From positions 124,001-188,000 of the forward strand of contig NZ_JAHHXM010000002.1 in NCBI RefSeq assembly GCF_019037185.1: a DNA stretch of 64,000 nucleotides, written 5' to 3'. A program made the translations under genes and the position numbers. Shown in pieces: positions 38,561-46,589 of this stretch; the first letter of the stretch is position 1; each line of letters begins with the position of its first letter. The notes below the pieces were generated by a model that was given only the letters and a program-made list of their open reading frames with translations, was not told the DNA's origin and did not search any database. The DNA comes from Oceanobacillus caeni (lineage in GTDB: Bacteria; Bacillota; Bacilli; Bacillales; Amphibacillaceae).

Positions 38561-38589
38561 ATTATAGTTAATTATTTCACTTGTTGCAA
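38561..38589 (-). promoter_or_regulatory. Sigma-A promoter of the pheS leader
   Basis: Minus strand TTGCAA (38589-38584), 17-base spacer, TATAAT (38566-38561). It overlaps the end of the ysgA gene. The thrS leader has the same -35 and -10 hexamers and spacing. Confidence 0.8.
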
Positions 38590-39326
38590 CTATCCTTTGC
38601 ATAATACATCAAAATCCCTGCAGCAATACTGACATTTAAAGATTCAGCTTGTCCATATATGGGGATCTTTACAATTTTATCTGCTTGATTAATGATTTCT
38701 TTATTAACGCCTGCTCCTTCATTTCCTAGAACAATAGCCACTTTCGTATCTATTGACACTTCATGGTATAATGTTGCCCCTTCTAATGCTGTAGCCCATA
38801 TGGAAAATCCATCTGCTTTTAATTCAGGTATAACTTTTTGTAAATCCTTTTCGAATATCGGAATATGAAAAATAGATCCTTGCGTTGCACGTATAACTTT
38901 ATCATTGTATAAATCTACCGTACCATTCCCAAGAATGACCCCATCAAATCCAGCTGCATCTGCAGTTCGTATAATTGTTCCTAAATTACCAGGATCTTGT
39001 ACCGAATCAATTAATAAGATATGTTTTCCCACAACATCTTCCATTTTCTTCATTTCGATTATAGCTGCAATACCTTGTGGACTTCTCGTTTCAGAAATAT
39101 GCTCGAATACATTATTACTTACTTCAATAATGTGAAAATCATCGCACCAAGATGGTAGTTCTACCCCTTCTTGTACGATAATTTCCTTTATACCCCAATT
39201 ACTATTTTTCGCTTCTTGTAATAAATGGTACCCTTCAACAAGAAATGTTTGAGTATTGGTCCGTTCTTTTCGCTTTTGTAATTTTTTCCATGCTTTAACT
39301 TGCTCATTTTTTACAGAAGTAATCAT
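38577..39326 (-). CDS. ysgA: SpoU-family rRNA methyltransferase YsgA
   Basis: Probable 2'-O-ribose RNA methyltransferase of the SPOUT class. N-terminal substrate-binding domain (1-90, RTNTQTFLVEGYHLLQEA) and the knotted domain with motif 1 LIDSVQDPGNLGTIIRTADA, motif 2 IVLGNEGAGV and motif 3 IPIYGQAESLNVSIAAGILMY. 249 residues from the ATG at 39326, where GAAGG is 9 bases away; an ATG three codons upstream overlaps the site. Target nucleotide unknown. Confidence 0.9.
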   Translation of the reverse strand: MITSVKNEQVKAWKKLQKRKERTNTQTFLVEGYHLLQEAKNSNWGIKEIIVQEGVELPSWCDDFHIIEVSNNVFEHISETRSPQGIAAIIEMKKMEDVVGKHILLIDSVQDPGNLGTIIRTADAAGFDGVILGNGTVDLYNDKVIRATQGSIFHIPIFEKDLQKVIPELKADGFSIWATALEGATLYHEVSIDTKVAIVLGNEGAGVNKEIINQADKIVKIPIYGQAESLNVSIAAGILMYYAKDSCNK

Positions 39327-39423
39327 TTCGTTCATCCTTCATCGATTTTCTCCATATTATCATACATATTATTGCATTCATTGGTCAAACTATCCATAGT
39401 TAAAAAACAAAGGAGTTGTCACC

Positions 39424-39642
39424 ATGGATCTAAATATTCGTAAAGCAATTTTACACAATCTCTCTAATAACGATCAAAACCAATTAGAAGAAACAATAGT
39501 AGACGCTATACAAGCTGGCGAAGAAAAAATGCTACCTGGTCTAGGGGTATTATTTGAACTAATTTGGCAGCAATCCAGTCCGGAAGATAAACAAGAAATG
39601 GTTCAGGCTTTAGAACAAGGTGTTAAACAAGCAACTAACTAA
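39424..39642 (+). CDS. sspI: Small acid-soluble spore protein SspI
   Basis: 72-residue minor SASP found in the forespore core. [17 protein letters not shown] and the acidic [18 protein letters not shown] region match the SspI family. AAGGAG before ATG. A forespore sigma-G promoter may lie at GCATT ... CATAGTTA (39375-39404), but the fit is imperfect. Divergent from ysgA. Confidence 0.93.
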   Translation: MDLNIRKAILHNLSNNDQNQLEETIVDAIQAGEEKMLPGLGVLFELIWQQSSPEDKQEMVQALEQGVKQATN

Positions 39643-39651
39643 AAACTCCTC

Positions 39652-39690
39652 ATATGAAATAGATGCTTCATTGCATCTATTTCTTTTATT
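39652..39690 (+). terminator. sspI terminator
   Basis: GAAATAGATGC / GCATCTATTTC hairpin with a short loop and a following T-tract, 10 bases after the sspI stop codon. Confidence 0.85.
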
Positions 39691-39788
39691 TCCAAAGATC
39701 CCCCTATACTGTTTACGATACATATTTAGAGATTGCCAATTTCAATAATTAAACGTAAAATAGTAAATATACGAAAGGGGAATACCAA

Positions 39789-40388
39789 ATGGAAATAAGA
39801 GACTTACAACAATTTATTCAACTTCAAGCTATTGTGAATATGACTTCTCACTTTAACTCTTCAGTAAAAAGTTCCCCTATGGCTGAACTAACGTTTAAGC
39901 ATATATTACAAGATAAAATGAACGAACTAATAGCGGATCAAAATATTAAGGAAAAACAGCCAAATCCTTTACCGAGCTTACCTAATAAAATGGAGAAAGC
40001 ATACATACCTACCTCTTCATACGATGCTGAAATTACAGAAATAGCTCGTAAATATAAAATAGATGAGAAATTGATTCACTCTGTTATTAAACAAGAATCA
40101 AACTATAACCCTTATGCTAGAAGTTCAGTAGGTGCCCAAGGGCTAATGCAGTTAATGCCAGCAACCGCAAAAGGATTAGGGGTTACCAATCCTTTTGATG
40201 TTAAGCAAAATATCGAGGGTGGTACCAGATATTTAGCCCAGATGTTATCCCGGTATAATGGAAATACAGAATTAGCATTAGCAGCTTACAATGCTGGTCC
40301 CGGTAATGTAGATAAATATAACGGAATCCCCCCATTTAAAGAAACACAAAATTACGTTCGGAAGATAATGAATCATTACTTAGCCTAA
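39789..40388 (+). CDS. Lytic transglycosylase (SLT domain)
   Basis: 199 residues: an N-terminal helical stretch (1-75) without a clear signal peptide and an SLT domain (about 80-195) with catalytic Glu103 in [40 protein letters not shown] and [12 protein letters not shown]. Cleaves glycan strands of peptidoglycan. Resembles B. subtilis YjbJ. The missing signal peptide suggests either non-classical export or action in the spore mother cell. Confidence 0.9.
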   Translation: MEIRDLQQFIQLQAIVNMTSHFNSSVKSSPMAELTFKHILQDKMNELIADQNIKEKQPNPLPSLPNKMEKAYIPTSSYDAEITEIARKYKIDEKLIHSVIKQESNYNPYARSSVGAQGLMQLMPATAKGLGVTNPFDVKQNIEGGTRYLAQMLSRYNGNTELALAAYNAGPGNVDKYNGIPPFKETQNYVRKIMNHYLA

Positions 40389-40394
40389 ACATAC

Positions 40395-40433
40395 ATTAAA
40401 CCTCAAGCGAAAGTCTTTGCTTGAGGTTTTTTT
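40395..40433 (+). terminator. Terminator of the lytic transglycosylase gene
   Basis: AAACCTCAAGC / GCTTGAGGTTT stem followed by seven T. Confidence 0.9.
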
Positions 40434-40448
40434 ACGTTGTTAGGAATG

Positions 40449-40734
40449 TATAAAGAAGAATAACCGTCAGTGGGGTTCCATTTATCCCCACTGATGGCAT
40501 CACGGACTTTTCTTCTGTGATTGCATGCTCTTTTGGCCGTGATAGCACGTGTCACGGACATTTCTTCGACGATTGCTTGCTCTTTTGGCCGTGATAACAC
40601 GTGTCACGGACATTTCTTCGACGATTGCTTGCTCTTTTGGCCGTGATAACAGTTAATCGCACTTATTGGATCTTTACGGGCAGTTGATCTCCCACCTACC
40701 TTTTTGTTTCCCCAGATGCTTAAGATGGGATAAA
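40449..40734 (+). repeat. HEARO/omega-RNA-like element, copy C (expanded)
   Basis: Begins TATAAAGAAGAA, has the hairpin CCGTCAGTGGGG / CCCCACTGATGG (a G-U wobble relative to copy D), and the conserved core AATCGCACTTATTGGATC with TTTACGGGCAGTTGATCTCC. Between hairpin and core it carries three 52-bp tandem units (40501-40656). The 3' strand is shortened: GATGGGATAAA joins directly, without the TCTTACTGCCC arm. It lies in the gap before cwlJ. Confidence 0.6.
40501..40656 (+). repeat. Three tandem 52-bp units inside copy C
   Basis: Units at 40501-40552, 40553-40604 and 40605-40656, each starting CACGGAC and containing GCTCTTTTGGCCGTGATA. Units 2 and 3 are almost identical; unit 1 has a few changes. 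Each unit can fold on itself through CACGG / CCGTG, and ACACGTGT palindromes stand at the junctions. Confidence 0.9.
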
Positions 40735-40804
40735 TGCCAAGTTTTTTAACACACAATGTCATTAATTTAACTTTTTTTCATACTATATTCTGGAGGTGGA
40801 AAAA

Positions 40805-41245
40805 ATGGCAAGAGTTGCTTACCGAAACGCAGACGTTAACTTAATGGCAAGGATGATGCGAGCTGAAGCTGAAGGCGAAGGTAAACTAGGGATGCTATAT
40901 GTAGGAAATGTAATTGTTAATCGTGCTGTAGCAGATTGTGTGGACTTTAATGAGTTAAGAACAATTGAAGATGTTATTTTTCAAGTGCAAGGAGGAAATT
41001 TCTCATTTGAAGCTGTTCAAAAAGGCAATGTTTTTTACCAAAGAGCAAGAGAATCTGAAAGAAGGTTAGCAAGACAGAATTTGGAATATTGGAGAAAACA
41101 ACCAGCGAAATATGCCCTTTGGTACTTTAATCCATATGCTCCATGCCCTCCCACATGGTACAATCAACCATTTGCTGGTCAATTTAAACAACATTGTTTT
41201 TATGAACCCGCGGCTGGAACATGTGATAGCGTGTACTCTGGATAA
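40805..41245 (+). CDS. cwlJ: Spore cortex-lytic hydrolase CwlJ
   Basis: Cortex-lytic enzyme active in spore germination, especially with Ca-dipicolinate. 146 residues; SleB/CwlJ Hydrolase_2 domain with ARMMRAEAEGEGK (catalytic Glu21), GMLYVGNVIVNR, FYQRARESER and LWYFNPYAPCPPTWYNQPF. ATG at 40805 is preferred to a GTG three codons upstream, which overlaps the GGAGGTG site. No gerQ (needed for its coat localisation in B. subtilis) is next to it. Confidence 0.96.
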   Translation: MARVAYRNADVNLMARMMRAEAEGEGKLGMLYVGNVIVNRAVADCVDFNELRTIEDVIFQVQGGNFSFEAVQKGNVFYQRARESERRLARQNLEYWRKQPAKYALWYFNPYAPCPPTWYNQPFAGQFKQHCFYEPAAGTCDSVYSG

Positions 41246-41379
41246 TTAATTTCCAAATGATATCTTTAAAGCAGTTACATTAAGTATACTCGGTAAGAGT
41301 TTATAGATTTTTTATCCTTATATATTCAATTGTAAAGTGACAATCGAATTATTTAATTTTAAAACCTCAAACAGCATAA

Positions 41380-41412
41380 CCCCGTACTGATTTTAAGACG
41401 GGGTTAAAAGTT
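41380..41412 (+). terminator. cwlJ terminator
   Basis: AACCCCGT / ACGGGGTT hairpin (41381-41406) with a following AAAAGTTGATTTTTTT stretch, 130 bases after cwlJ. Confidence 0.6.
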
Positions 41413-41477
41413 GATTTTTTTATGTAGATTACTTCACTGCACTTAAATATATAGCAAATCTCTTTGACTGCTTTTCA

Positions 41478-41518
41478 AAAAACAAGGCTTTGAGTAAAAA
41501 TTCTCTAAGCCTTGTTTC
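41478..41518 (-). terminator. ysdC terminator
   Basis: ACAAGGCTTTGAG / CTCTAAGCCTTGT hairpin directly past the ysdC stop codon, with plus-strand AAAA at the far side. Confidence 0.75.
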
Positions 41519-41522
41519 ATAC

Positions 41523-42608
41523 TTATGCAAATATTAATTTTTTAAGCGTTTCAGCATCTAATTTCTTGATTACCTCCACAATTAGCTTTACTGCATTCTC
41601 AAAATCATCTCGATGTAGAATACCGGCATGAGAATGAATATAACGTGTTGCAATGGTGATGGAAAGTGACGGAACACCATTTGCGGTTAGATGGATTGAG
41701 CCCGAATCCGTCCCACCACCTGATAGAGCTGCATATTGGAATGGAATATTTTTTTCTTCTGCAGTTTCAATAAATAAGTCACGTAGACCTTTATGGGAAA
41801 CCATGGAACCATCGTATAACATGATTTGAGGTCCTTCACCTAGCTTGCTGTCGGCTTCAGATGGTTTTATCCCTGGAGTATCTCCAGCAATCCCTACATC
41901 TACGCCAAAGCCAATGTCAGGCTGTATTTTATTAGCTGCCGTTTTCGCACCTCTAAGACCAACCTCTTCTTGCACATCGCCAACACCATAGACAACATTT
42001 GGATGGTTTACATCTTTCAGTTGTTTTAAAACTTCAATTGCGATTGCCAATCCAATGCGATTATCCCAAGCCTTTGCTAATAGCATTTTTTCATTTTTCA
42101 ACGGTGTAAATTCAAAGTAAGGTACGATAGATTGTCCAGGTTTTACACCAAATTCTTCTGCTTCTTTCTTACTAGAAGCACCAATATCAATAAACATATC
42201 CTTAATTTCATAAGGTTTTTTCCGTACTTCTGGCGGAAGAATATGAGGTGGTTTTGAGCCAATCACCCCTGTTATATCTCCTTTTGCTCCTAGAATGGTT
42301 ACTCGTTGCGCCAACATCACTTGACTCCACCAGCCACCAACTGTTTGGAAATATACATAACCCTTCTCATCAATTCGTGTAACCATAAAACCAACTTCAT
42401 CTAAATGCCCAGCAATCATAATTTTGGGGCCGTTGGAATCTCCTACTTTTTTGGCAATGGTACTACCTAAATTATCATATTCGATTTCATCCGCGTATGG
42501 TGAAATGTATTTTTCAAAAACTTCACGAACTTCTTTCTCATTCCCCGGAATTCCTCTTGCATCGGTTAAATCCTTAAGCATGATTAACGTTTCATCTAAT
42601 TGTGTCAT
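41523..42608 (-). CDS. ysdC: M42-family aminopeptidase YsdC
   Basis: 361 residues, tetrahedral-type M42 metallopeptidase. Metal and catalytic motifs: [12 protein letters not shown] (His-Asp), [12 protein letters not shown] (Asp), [11 protein letters not shown] (Glu-Glu), [10 protein letters not shown] and [11 protein letters not shown] (His). Cytoplasmic, probably trimming peptides. Also annotated as glucanase-like in related genomes, but the motifs are peptidase. AGAAGGAGG precedes the ATG. Confidence 0.93.
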   Translation of the reverse strand: MTQLDETLIMLKDLTDARGIPGNEKEVREVFEKYISPYADEIEYDNLGSTIAKKVGDSNGPKIMIAGHLDEVGFMVTRIDEKGYVYFQTVGGWWSQVMLAQRVTILGAKGDITGVIGSKPPHILPPEVRKKPYEIKDMFIDIGASSKKEAEEFGVKPGQSIVPYFEFTPLKNEKMLLAKAWDNRIGLAIAIEVLKQLKDVNHPNVVYGVGDVQEEVGLRGAKTAANKIQPDIGFGVDVGIAGDTPGIKPSEADSKLGEGPQIMLYDGSMVSHKGLRDLFIETAEEKNIPFQYAALSGGGTDSGSIHLTANGVPSLSITIATRYIHSHAGILHRDDFENAVKLIVEVIKKLDAETLKKLIFA

Positions 42609-42641
42609 ATATATAACCTCCTTCTATTATTGTGAGCCTTG

Positions 42642-42797
42642 TATAAAGAAGACTCCCATCAGTGGGGCGTTCCTTCATCCTCCACTGATGGTTAGTCGCA
42701 CTTATCGGACCATTATGGGCAGTTGATCTCCCACCTGCCTTCTTTATTTCCCCAGAAGCTTGAGATGGGAGTCTTACTGCCCTTTTAGGCGGGGCAA
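42642..42797 (+). repeat. HEARO/omega-RNA-like element, copy D (best preserved)
   Basis: TATAAAGAAGAC, hairpin CCATCAGTGG / CCACTGATGG (10 perfect pairs), core TAGTCGCACTTATCGGACC, then GGGCAGTTGATCTCCCA pairing with TGGGAGTCTTACTGCCC (7 plus 6 pairs around an internal loop), and TTTTAGGCGGGGCAAA at the end. It fills the ysdC-dUTPase gap and ends 3 bases before the dUTPase stop codon. I use it as the reference copy. Confidence 0.65.
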
Positions 42798-42800
42798 ACA

Positions 42801-43289
42801 TTAATATCCTTTATTTTGTCTTTCAAAATTTATTTCATTCTTCTTATAATAAGCAACTTGTATGTCAGATTCACTGAACCCTAATACTTCTCCTAGTAGT
42901 AAGAAATTCATAAATAGCTGTTCATAAGTTTCCTTTGATACATTTTTATAAAAATTTATACAAGATTCAAATACTATATTAAATTGTTCCGTTTCAGCAG
43001 CTCGTGTTAATTCACTGAGGTTTCTACTAGTGTATCGATATCCTTTTTCTAATCCAAGTGATAAAATAAAATGAAGACCATCTACGTATTCTTCCAAAAT
43101 AATATCATTATTATTTCGTGATTTGTTGCTCCAAAACTTAAAACATCTCGTTTCATTAGCAAGCTCACCAAGTTCAACTAGTAAAGCTAAGTATTTTTCT
43201 TGGAATAAATCTTGATTTTTTAATTGGTGATTTGATTCAATATGGTTGTCTAAACTTTGTTGCATGGAATATAATTCTTCCCAATTCAT
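42801..43289 (-). CDS. Dimeric all-alpha dUTPase (dUTPase_2)
   Basis: Removes dUTP from the nucleotide pool. 162 residues, helical, with the Mg-binding pattern E39-x2-E42 (VELGELANE) and E67-x2-D70 (EEYVDGLHF), characteristic of the MazG-like dimeric dUTPases and unlike the trimeric enzyme. It is bracketed by two different repeats: copy D directly downstream and a 205-bp repeat upstream. No B. subtilis counterpart is known to me at this place, so it may be an insertion. Confidence 0.88.
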   Translation of the reverse strand: MNWEELYSMQQSLDNHIESNHQLKNQDLFQEKYLALLVELGELANETRCFKFWSNKSRNNNDIILEEYVDGLHFILSLGLEKGYRYTSRNLSELTRAAETEQFNIVFESCINFYKNVSKETYEQLFMNFLLLGEVLGFSESDIQVAYYKKNEINFERQNKGY

Positions 43290-43319
43290 AAATGTATATC
43301 CTCACTCTCTCTTTTTTAT

Positions 43320-43525
43320 TGTCGGGAAATTATAAAATTTGTATGGCTATGTATAACTTAGATACAGAAATAGCCACGTCCGGCTCCAGCGCCCAGTGAC
43401 TAGTAGACTTCCTTCACCTCCGTTCGATAAGTCAACATCGGCTCGCTCACGCTCACCGTGTTTCCTTTATCTCCTACTGCTCAGTCCAGTCTATACGTCA
43501 ATAAACGGGCGCTTGCGCCTTTGTT
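43320..43525 (-). repeat. 205-bp dispersed repeat, copy 3 (reverse)
   Basis: On the minus strand it starts CAAAGGCGCAAGCGCCCG and ends AATTTCCCGACAA, the same boundaries as copies 1 and 2. Compared with them, CACGATGAACGG...GAGTCG becomes CACGGTGAGC...GAGCCG, so an A-T pair is replaced by G-C at matching positions of a possible stem. Confidence 0.85.
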
Positions 43526-43616
43526 CTGATTGTACCATGATTTTTTAGTATTCGTGAAACTATTGTATCAAGTAATACGTATGGAGATTAACGAATTAAA
43601 TAGGGAGTCGATCATA

Positions 43617-44009
43617 ATGATAGTTATTTTATTTCGTATACTTATCCTTATCGCGATAGCTTTTCTTATTTATACATGGATCGAGTACACTAGAAACCCA
43701 GAAAGACAATTAAAAATTGCAAAACAATCTAACCATTTTTATATGGTAGATGAAGCGAATAATAGCAAGAAAAACTTGAAGCTTGTGTATAAAAGATGTG
43801 TCTTTGAAGGCGAAAAATATATAGGCGTGGTGGATGATTCATTTGAAGTGGTGGATATTGATATTAGTATTCGTGACCCATTTGATTTGAAAGGGTTTAC
43901 TCGCGAGGATTTATATTTCTTAGAAAATGAAATACTTATTAGATACCCACATGCAAAAATCAAATGGAAACATCCTATAAATGAAATACTTATTACGAAA
44001 ATGGAGTAG
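43617..44009 (+). CDS. ysdB: YsdB-like membrane-anchored protein
   Basis: 130 residues from ATG at 43617 (AGGGAG nine bases ahead), matching B. subtilis YsdB in length. One N-terminal transmembrane helix (about 2-22), then a basic stretch RNPERQLKIAKQ and a cytosolic domain with KKNLKLVYKRCVFEGEKYIG. Unknown function; B. subtilis ysdB belongs to the sigma-W regulon as far as I recall. The frame is open further upstream, but no ribosome site supports an earlier start. Confidence 0.88.
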   Translation: MIVILFRILILIAIAFLIYTWIEYTRNPERQLKIAKQSNHFYMVDEANNSKKNLKLVYKRCVFEGEKYIGVVDDSFEVVDIDISIRDPFDLKGFTREDLYFLENEILIRYPHAKIKWKHPINEILITKME

Positions 44010-44034
44010 TATTAGACCTTCCACAAAAACATTT

Positions 44035-44075
44035 TAAGCCGAAAAAACCAATTAACTTGGATTTTTCGGCTTTTA
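44035..44075. terminator. Bidirectional terminator between ysdB and the VTT gene
   Basis: AAGCCGAAAAA / TTTTTCGGCTT perfect stem, loop of 16 bases, T-tracts in both directions. Confidence 0.85.
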
Positions 44076-44079
44076 TTTG

Positions 44080-44652
44080 TTAAGTACTCATCTGGAAAAA
44101 GTCTCGCCACTTTATAATAATTTCTTTACTTCTAACCAAATAAATGAAAGGTAGTAAACCAATTAAAAATATGAAAATATGAAATGGGGATAAATTCGCA
44201 ATCCATCCGCCTAAACATGTATAAACGATGGCTAACGGAATGTTAGATAATAAAGATGATTTCGTGTACTGCTTCATCCCAGAAGATATTTCCATAATGC
44301 ATAAAGACAATAGATGAAAATGAATAAAAGGGACAAGTCTAAGTATGGCGATTTGGGATGTATTTAATGTAGTGCTACTCCCTAGTAGTTTTTGTTTCAA
44401 TCGGATTAGTTTATCTAATTTTTTGGGCATCCGATTAACTAATCCATAAAATATAACGCTAGATAAGGTTATTCCTACAACCGAATAAATAGTGCCTGCT
44501 ATCGGCCCGTATAAAATTCCTCCTGTGACACATACAAATACTACCGGGAGAAAGAATAATGGCCTTATTAAATGAAAACAAATAAATAATAACGGTGAAA
44601 GTAATCCTCCCATTTCGATAAACGCCATTACATAGTTCCCAATGTACTCCAT
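44080..44652 (-). CDS. VTT-domain (TVP38/TMEM64/DedA-like) membrane protein
   Basis: 190 residues with five or six hydrophobic spans and the VTT signature: VVFVCVTGGILYGPIAGTIYSVVGITLSS, then RLVPFIHFHLLS. Family members include lipid scramblases and transporters of small phospholipid carriers. Similar in type to B. subtilis YtxB and YdjZ, and shorter than most. AAGGAGGAAA precedes the ATG. It lies between ysdA and ysdB. Confidence 0.82.
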   Translation of the reverse strand: MEYIGNYVMAFIEMGGLLSPLLFICFHLIRPLFFLPVVFVCVTGGILYGPIAGTIYSVVGITLSSVIFYGLVNRMPKKLDKLIRLKQKLLGSSTTLNTSQIAILRLVPFIHFHLLSLCIMEISSGMKQYTKSSLLSNIPLAIVYTCLGGWIANLSPFHIFIFLIGLLPFIYLVRSKEIIIKWRDFFQMST

Positions 44653-44765
44653 AACTTTCCTCCTTTTGCCAGTTTCTAGCTGTTCTCCCTGAGAAAAGTA
44701 CCCTGCACTTCAGATTTCTACCTTCTATTCATTTATATGACCTTAAATGCTATTTATGATAAGGT

Positions 44766-45035
44766 TCAACTAGCAAGACCTGACAAATAGAAAAACAAAA
44801 AGAAGTTTAAAATGATGAAGATTGGCATTCCAATTGTAAAAGATTTATGTTTCGTTTTATGACGGTATCGTTGCATCCCAATATAGGTTCCTGGTGCTCC
44901 ACCTAACAAAGCGATGATCCAAAAAGTTCTTTCTGGTATTCGGTATTTTTGTTTCACTGCTTTTTGTTTATCTACTCCCATTAAAATAAACCCAACAATG
45001 TTTACCCCTAAAATATAATAGATGATGGAATTCAC
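44766..45035 (-). CDS. ysdA: DUF1294 membrane protein YsdA
   Basis: 89 residues from a GTG at 45035, chosen because AGGAGG stands six bases before it and the length equals B. subtilis YsdA. Three hydrophobic spans; DUF1294 motif DKQKAVKQKYRIPE, FWIIALLGGAPGTYIGMQ, RHKTKHKSF. Downstream of rplT behind a terminator. Function unknown. Confidence 0.9.
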   Translation of the reverse strand: MNSIIYYILGVNIVGFILMGVDKQKAVKQKYRIPERTFWIIALLGGAPGTYIGMQRYRHKTKHKSFTIGMPIFIILNFFLFFYLSGLAS

Positions 45036-45057
45036 TTTTTTCCTCCTAGTTTGCAAT

Positions 45058-45093
45058 AAAAAACCGAACCCATGTCTAAATGGATTCGGCTTA
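45058..45093 (-). terminator. Terminator of infC-rpmI-rplT
   Basis: AAGCCGAATCCA / TGGGTTCGGTTT stem on the minus strand with a short loop, followed by TTTTT, just after the rplT stop codon. Confidence 0.85.
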
Positions 45094-45100
45094 TTTCAAA

Positions 45101-45457
45101 TTATTTTAAAGCACCTTTTGCTTGTTCTACTAACTGAGCAAATGCTTTTTCATCGTTAACTGCTAAATCGGATAACATTTTACGGTTAATGTCAATTCCA
45201 GCTACTTTAAGTCCGTGCATTAATTTGCTGTAAGAGATACCGTTTAGACGAGCAGCTGCATTAATACGTGCAATCCATAATTTACGGAAGTCACGTTTTC
45301 TTTGTCTACGGTCACGATAAGCATATTGACCAGATTTAATTACTTGTTGTTTTGCAGTTTTAAATAGAGTTCTCTTTGAACCATAATAACCTTTAGCTAA
45401 TTTTAATACGCGTTTACGACGTTGGCGCGTTACTGTTCCACCTTTTACACGTGGCAT
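45101..45457 (-). CDS. rplT: 50S ribosomal protein L20
   Basis: 118 residues, very basic, typical L20: [46 protein letters not shown]. Binds 23S rRNA early in assembly and, in B. subtilis, represses its own operon by binding the infC leader. Last of three genes; GGAGGG before the ATG. Confidence 0.99.
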   Translation of the reverse strand: MPRVKGGTVTRQRRKRVLKLAKGYYGSKRTLFKTAKQQVIKSGQYAYRDRRQRKRDFRKLWIARINAAARLNGISYSKLMHGLKVAGIDINRKMLSDLAVNDEKAFAQLVEQAKGALK

Positions 45458-45510
45458 ATTAATTCCCTCCTAATACATTTCCGAATCTATATTTATCATT
45501 AATAGTCTAA

Positions 45511-45705
45511 TTATTTAGGTAACATTGTTTTGATACGTTTGTAGTCCCCAGTAGATACAACAGCACTTTTACGTAGTTTACGTTTTTGCTTTTGAGATTT
45601 GTTAGCAAATAAGTGACTAGTGTATGCATGAGATCTTTTTAATTTTCCAGAACCAGTTCTTGTAAAACGTTTTTGAGTCCCTTTATGAGTTTTCATTTTA
45701 GGCAT
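45511..45705 (-). CDS. rpmI: 50S ribosomal protein L35
   Basis: 64 residues, basic: [18 protein letters not shown], then [20 protein letters not shown], the usual L35. Between infC and rplT, with GAGGAAATA before the ATG. Confidence 0.99.
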   Translation of the reverse strand: MPKMKTHKGTQKRFTRTGSGKLKRSHAYTSHLFANKSQKQKRKLRKSAVVSTGDYKRIKTMLPK

Positions 45706-45736
45706 AATTTATTTCCTCCTCGTAATGTTGCATCTA

Positions 45737-46255
45737 TTACTTCTTTTCACTAATCGGAGCGAGCATCATAAACATATTACGACCTTCCATTTTCGGTTTG
45801 GATTCAATTGTCGCAACATCTTTAAGTTCTTCAGCTAGACGAGTTAAAACCTCTTGTCCTAGCTCTTTGTGTGTGATTGCACGTCCTCGGAAACGAACGG
45901 ATGCTTTTAATTTATCTCCCTTTTCAAGGAATTTTTTTGCGTTCTTAACCTTCGTTTCGAAGTCATGATCGCCAATACCTGGTGTAAACCGTACTTCTTT
46001 TATATTAATAATCTTTTGTTTTTTACGAGCTTCTTTTTCCTTTTTCTGTTGCTCATAACGATATTTCCCATAGTCCATAATTCGACATACAGGCGGTTTG
46101 GCATTTGGAGCAACTAAAACTAAATCCAAGTTTCTAGTTTGCGCAATCTCCAACGCTTCTTGACGTGTTTTCACACCAAGTTGATCCCCATTTGAATCGA
46201 TAAGTCGTACTTCTCTTGCACGAATCTTTTCATTGACGTTCATATCTTTGCTAAT
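45737..46255 (-). CDS. infC: Translation initiation factor IF-3 (AUU start)
   Basis: Keeps subunits apart and checks start codons. 172 residues counted from ATT at 46255-46253, which reads (M)[18 protein letters not shown] and lies seven bases after GGAGGTG. The AUU start is how IF-3 limits its own synthesis in many bacteria. Two domains: N-terminal with [19 protein letters not shown]-terminal with [17 protein letters not shown] and VRFRGREIT-like [14 protein letters not shown]. No ATG is suitably placed; the frame is open farther upstream but inside the leader. Confidence 0.95.
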   Translation of the reverse strand: MSKDMNVNEKIRAREVRLIDSNGDQLGVKTRQEALEIAQTRNLDLVLVAPNAKPPVCRIMDYGKYRYEQQKKEKEARKKQKIINIKEVRFTPGIGDHDFETKVKNAKKFLEKGDKLKASVRFRGRAITHKELGQEVLTRLAEELKDVATIESKPKMEGRNMFMMLAPISEKK

Positions 46256-46262
46256 AGTCAGA

Positions 46263-46452
46263 CACCTCCAAAGTTTTTTCGATACTGATCTATTTGACAA
46301 GTCTTCATACATGAAAAAAAGTGTCGGTAATACACCCACACATTCCAATTACACATAATAAATTTGGAACCAGTCAACTACACGAAACGTGCGTCGAACA
46401 GGTGAGAAGCGGGTGCTTCTACTTGTCTTTGAGATCATTTAATTTTCAACTT
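46263..46452 (-). promoter_or_regulatory. L20 leader RNA of infC-rpmI-rplT
   Basis: The untranslated leader contains GACAAGTAGAAGCACCCGC with GAAGCGGGTGCTTC-type pairing, CGACGCACGTTTCGTGTAGT, and GTGTGGGTGTATTACC followed by GACACTTTTTTTC, a terminator-like T-tract about 60 bases before infC. Location, length and the GGGTG hairpins fit the L20-binding leader of Bacillus. Confidence 0.75.
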
Positions 46453-46456
46453 TTAA

Positions 46457-46485
46457 AGTATATCACACTTAAGAAACCTAGTCAA
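46457..46485 (-). promoter_or_regulatory. Sigma-A promoter of the infC operon
   Basis: Minus strand TTGACT (46485-46480), 17 bases, TATACT (46462-46457), about 200 bases before the infC start codon. Confidence 0.8.
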
Positions 46486-46536
46486 ATATTTTTCTCAGTC
46501 GAATGATATTAATCATATTTTACCATATTTCACGAC

Positions 46537-46570
46537 AAAGGCCAAGTATGTGTAAATACATACTTGGCCT
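46537..46570 (-). terminator. Strong hairpin between thrS and the infC promoter
   Basis: GGCCAAGTATGT / ACATACTTGGCC, 12 perfect pairs with a 5-base loop, followed on the minus strand by TTTGTCG. It would end thrS transcription about 110 bases past its stop codon, beyond copy E of the HEARO-like repeat. Confidence 0.65.
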
Positions 46571-46589
46571 ACCATTGCATTTATCGCAC

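Noticed and set aside
40501-40656. CRISPR-like array
   Set aside because: Three units are directly adjacent with no unique spacers, no cas genes are near, and the units sit inside another repeat element.
40779-40786. CATACTAT as a sigma-E -10 for cwlJ
   Set aside because: It abuts the Shine-Dalgarno, so transcription would start inside the ribosome site.
42592-42801. 69-codon frame between ysdC and the dUTPase gene
   Set aside because: It is the minus-strand reading of copy D of the HEARO-like element and has no start signal.
46256-46348. N-terminal extension of IF-3
   Set aside because: Would translate the L20 leader and add residues not found in IF-3; ATT with GGAGGTG fits better.
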